Origin: an uncultured Sphingomonadaceae bacterium
GTDB taxonomy: Bacteria > Pseudomonadota > Alphaproteobacteria > Sphingomonadales > Sphingomonadaceae
Direction of reading: 5' to 3'
Assembly (NCBI GenBank): GCA_947497315.1
Contig: CANMFX010000002.1
Location: 558,001 to 622,000 of the forward strand
DNA: 64,000 bases
This document shows positions 63,851-64,000 of this stretch, piece by piece. A program made the translations under genes and the position numbers. Positions within the stretch are counted from its first letter, which is position 1. Each line of letters begins with the position of its first letter. Under the pieces are notes generated by a model. It had not been told where the DNA came from. It did not search any database and saw nothing but the letters and a program-made list of their open reading frames with translations.

Positions 63851-64000
63851 ATGATGACTCAAATGATAACTAGCGATGCTCGGTTGATGCAACTGAAGCC
63901 AATCGAAGTTTGGTTGGACCTTCTCCGTTTAGCCGCGTTTCAAATGACAAGGTCCGTGTGCAAGCTTTGGTCTTGTATGAGCAGATATCTCAATCTTCGG
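63851..64000 (+). CDS. Possible partial gene running off the right edge
   Basis: An ATG at 63851 (or 63854) after GGGAAAG opens a frame of at least 50 codons with no stop before the window end. The peptide (MTQMITSDARLM..., then LDLLRLAAFQMTRSV) matches no family I know. Support comes from the ribosome binding site and the sigma-54-like element about 65 bases upstream. It may be chance. Confidence 0.3.
   Translation, partial: MMTQMITSDARLMQLKPIEVWLDLLRLAAFQMTRSVCKLWSCMSRYLNLR

Overview
This window is chromosomal DNA of an alphaproteobacterium, most likely a marine-type sphingomonad (Sphingomonadales, close to Sphingorhabdus/Parasphingorhabdus). That placement is inferred from gene order and protein style: a fur-plsC-miaB-phoH-ybeY-corC run, hslVU, phoR-pstSCAB-phoU-phoB, argD-argF-hslO, petABC, a MucR regulator and an HPr-rel-A cassette. 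No rRNA, tRNA, CRISPR array, insertion sequence or prophage was recognised. Genes are packed tightly, with many 1-14 base overlaps.

Layout. 1-8.3 kb: a partial gene, a mechanosensitive channel, the operon rarA / secreted protein / serine hydrolase / quinone oxidoreductase, a small membrane protein, a glycosyltransferase and a MOSC protein. 8.3-16.3 kb: a leftward housekeeping run (NfuA-like protein, RutE-like reductase, tsaB, rimI, mucR, fur, plsC, miaB, phoH, ybeY, corC). 16.5-28.2 kb: M16 protease, redoxin lipoprotein, hslVU, two small membrane peptides, MFS transporter, pgsA-moaD-moaE, oxyR, serine acetyltransferase, DUF2794. 28.3-37.2 kb: a phosphate island with an OprP-like porin and a complete phoR-pstSCAB-phoU-phoB set; a clear Pho box precedes pstS and a weaker candidate precedes the porin. 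37.5-40.2 kb: a four-gene HPr-rel-A cassette (Tat-signal protein, PqqD-like protein, HprK-like kinase, nucleotidyltransferase). 40.2-46.2 kb: gph, glmU and glmS, with a GNAT gene and a VapBC-type toxin-antitoxin pair between glmU and glmS, then OsmC and a GFA protein. 46.3-53.9 kb: katG, argD-argF-hslO, a secreted protein, queC-queE. 53.9-64 kb: lipoprotein, lipB, membrane protein, GNAT, hemF, trmL, petABC, PilZ protein, glpK and flagellin.

Most of the window is ordinary core genome. The best lead for a poorly described system is the HPr-rel-A cassette. Its kinase, nucleotidyltransferase and PqqD-like components resemble tailoring parts of lasso-peptide clusters, but the macrocyclase, leader peptidase and transporter are missing. 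The first gene encodes a 142-residue protein with a long acidic N-terminus ahead of a twin-arginine signal and two cysteines, and it is a natural candidate substrate. Secondary leads are the toxin-antitoxin operator/promoter that appears to give a leaderless mRNA, a structured RNA ending in a terminator upstream of queC, a 13-bp inverted repeat between pstS and pstC, and a sigma-54-like element facing away from flagellin at the right edge.

All function calls come from reading motifs and remembered family features. No search was run. Start codons were moved from the longest reading frame where a ribosome binding site, signal peptide or overlap supports a shorter protein; these choices are stated in the entries.
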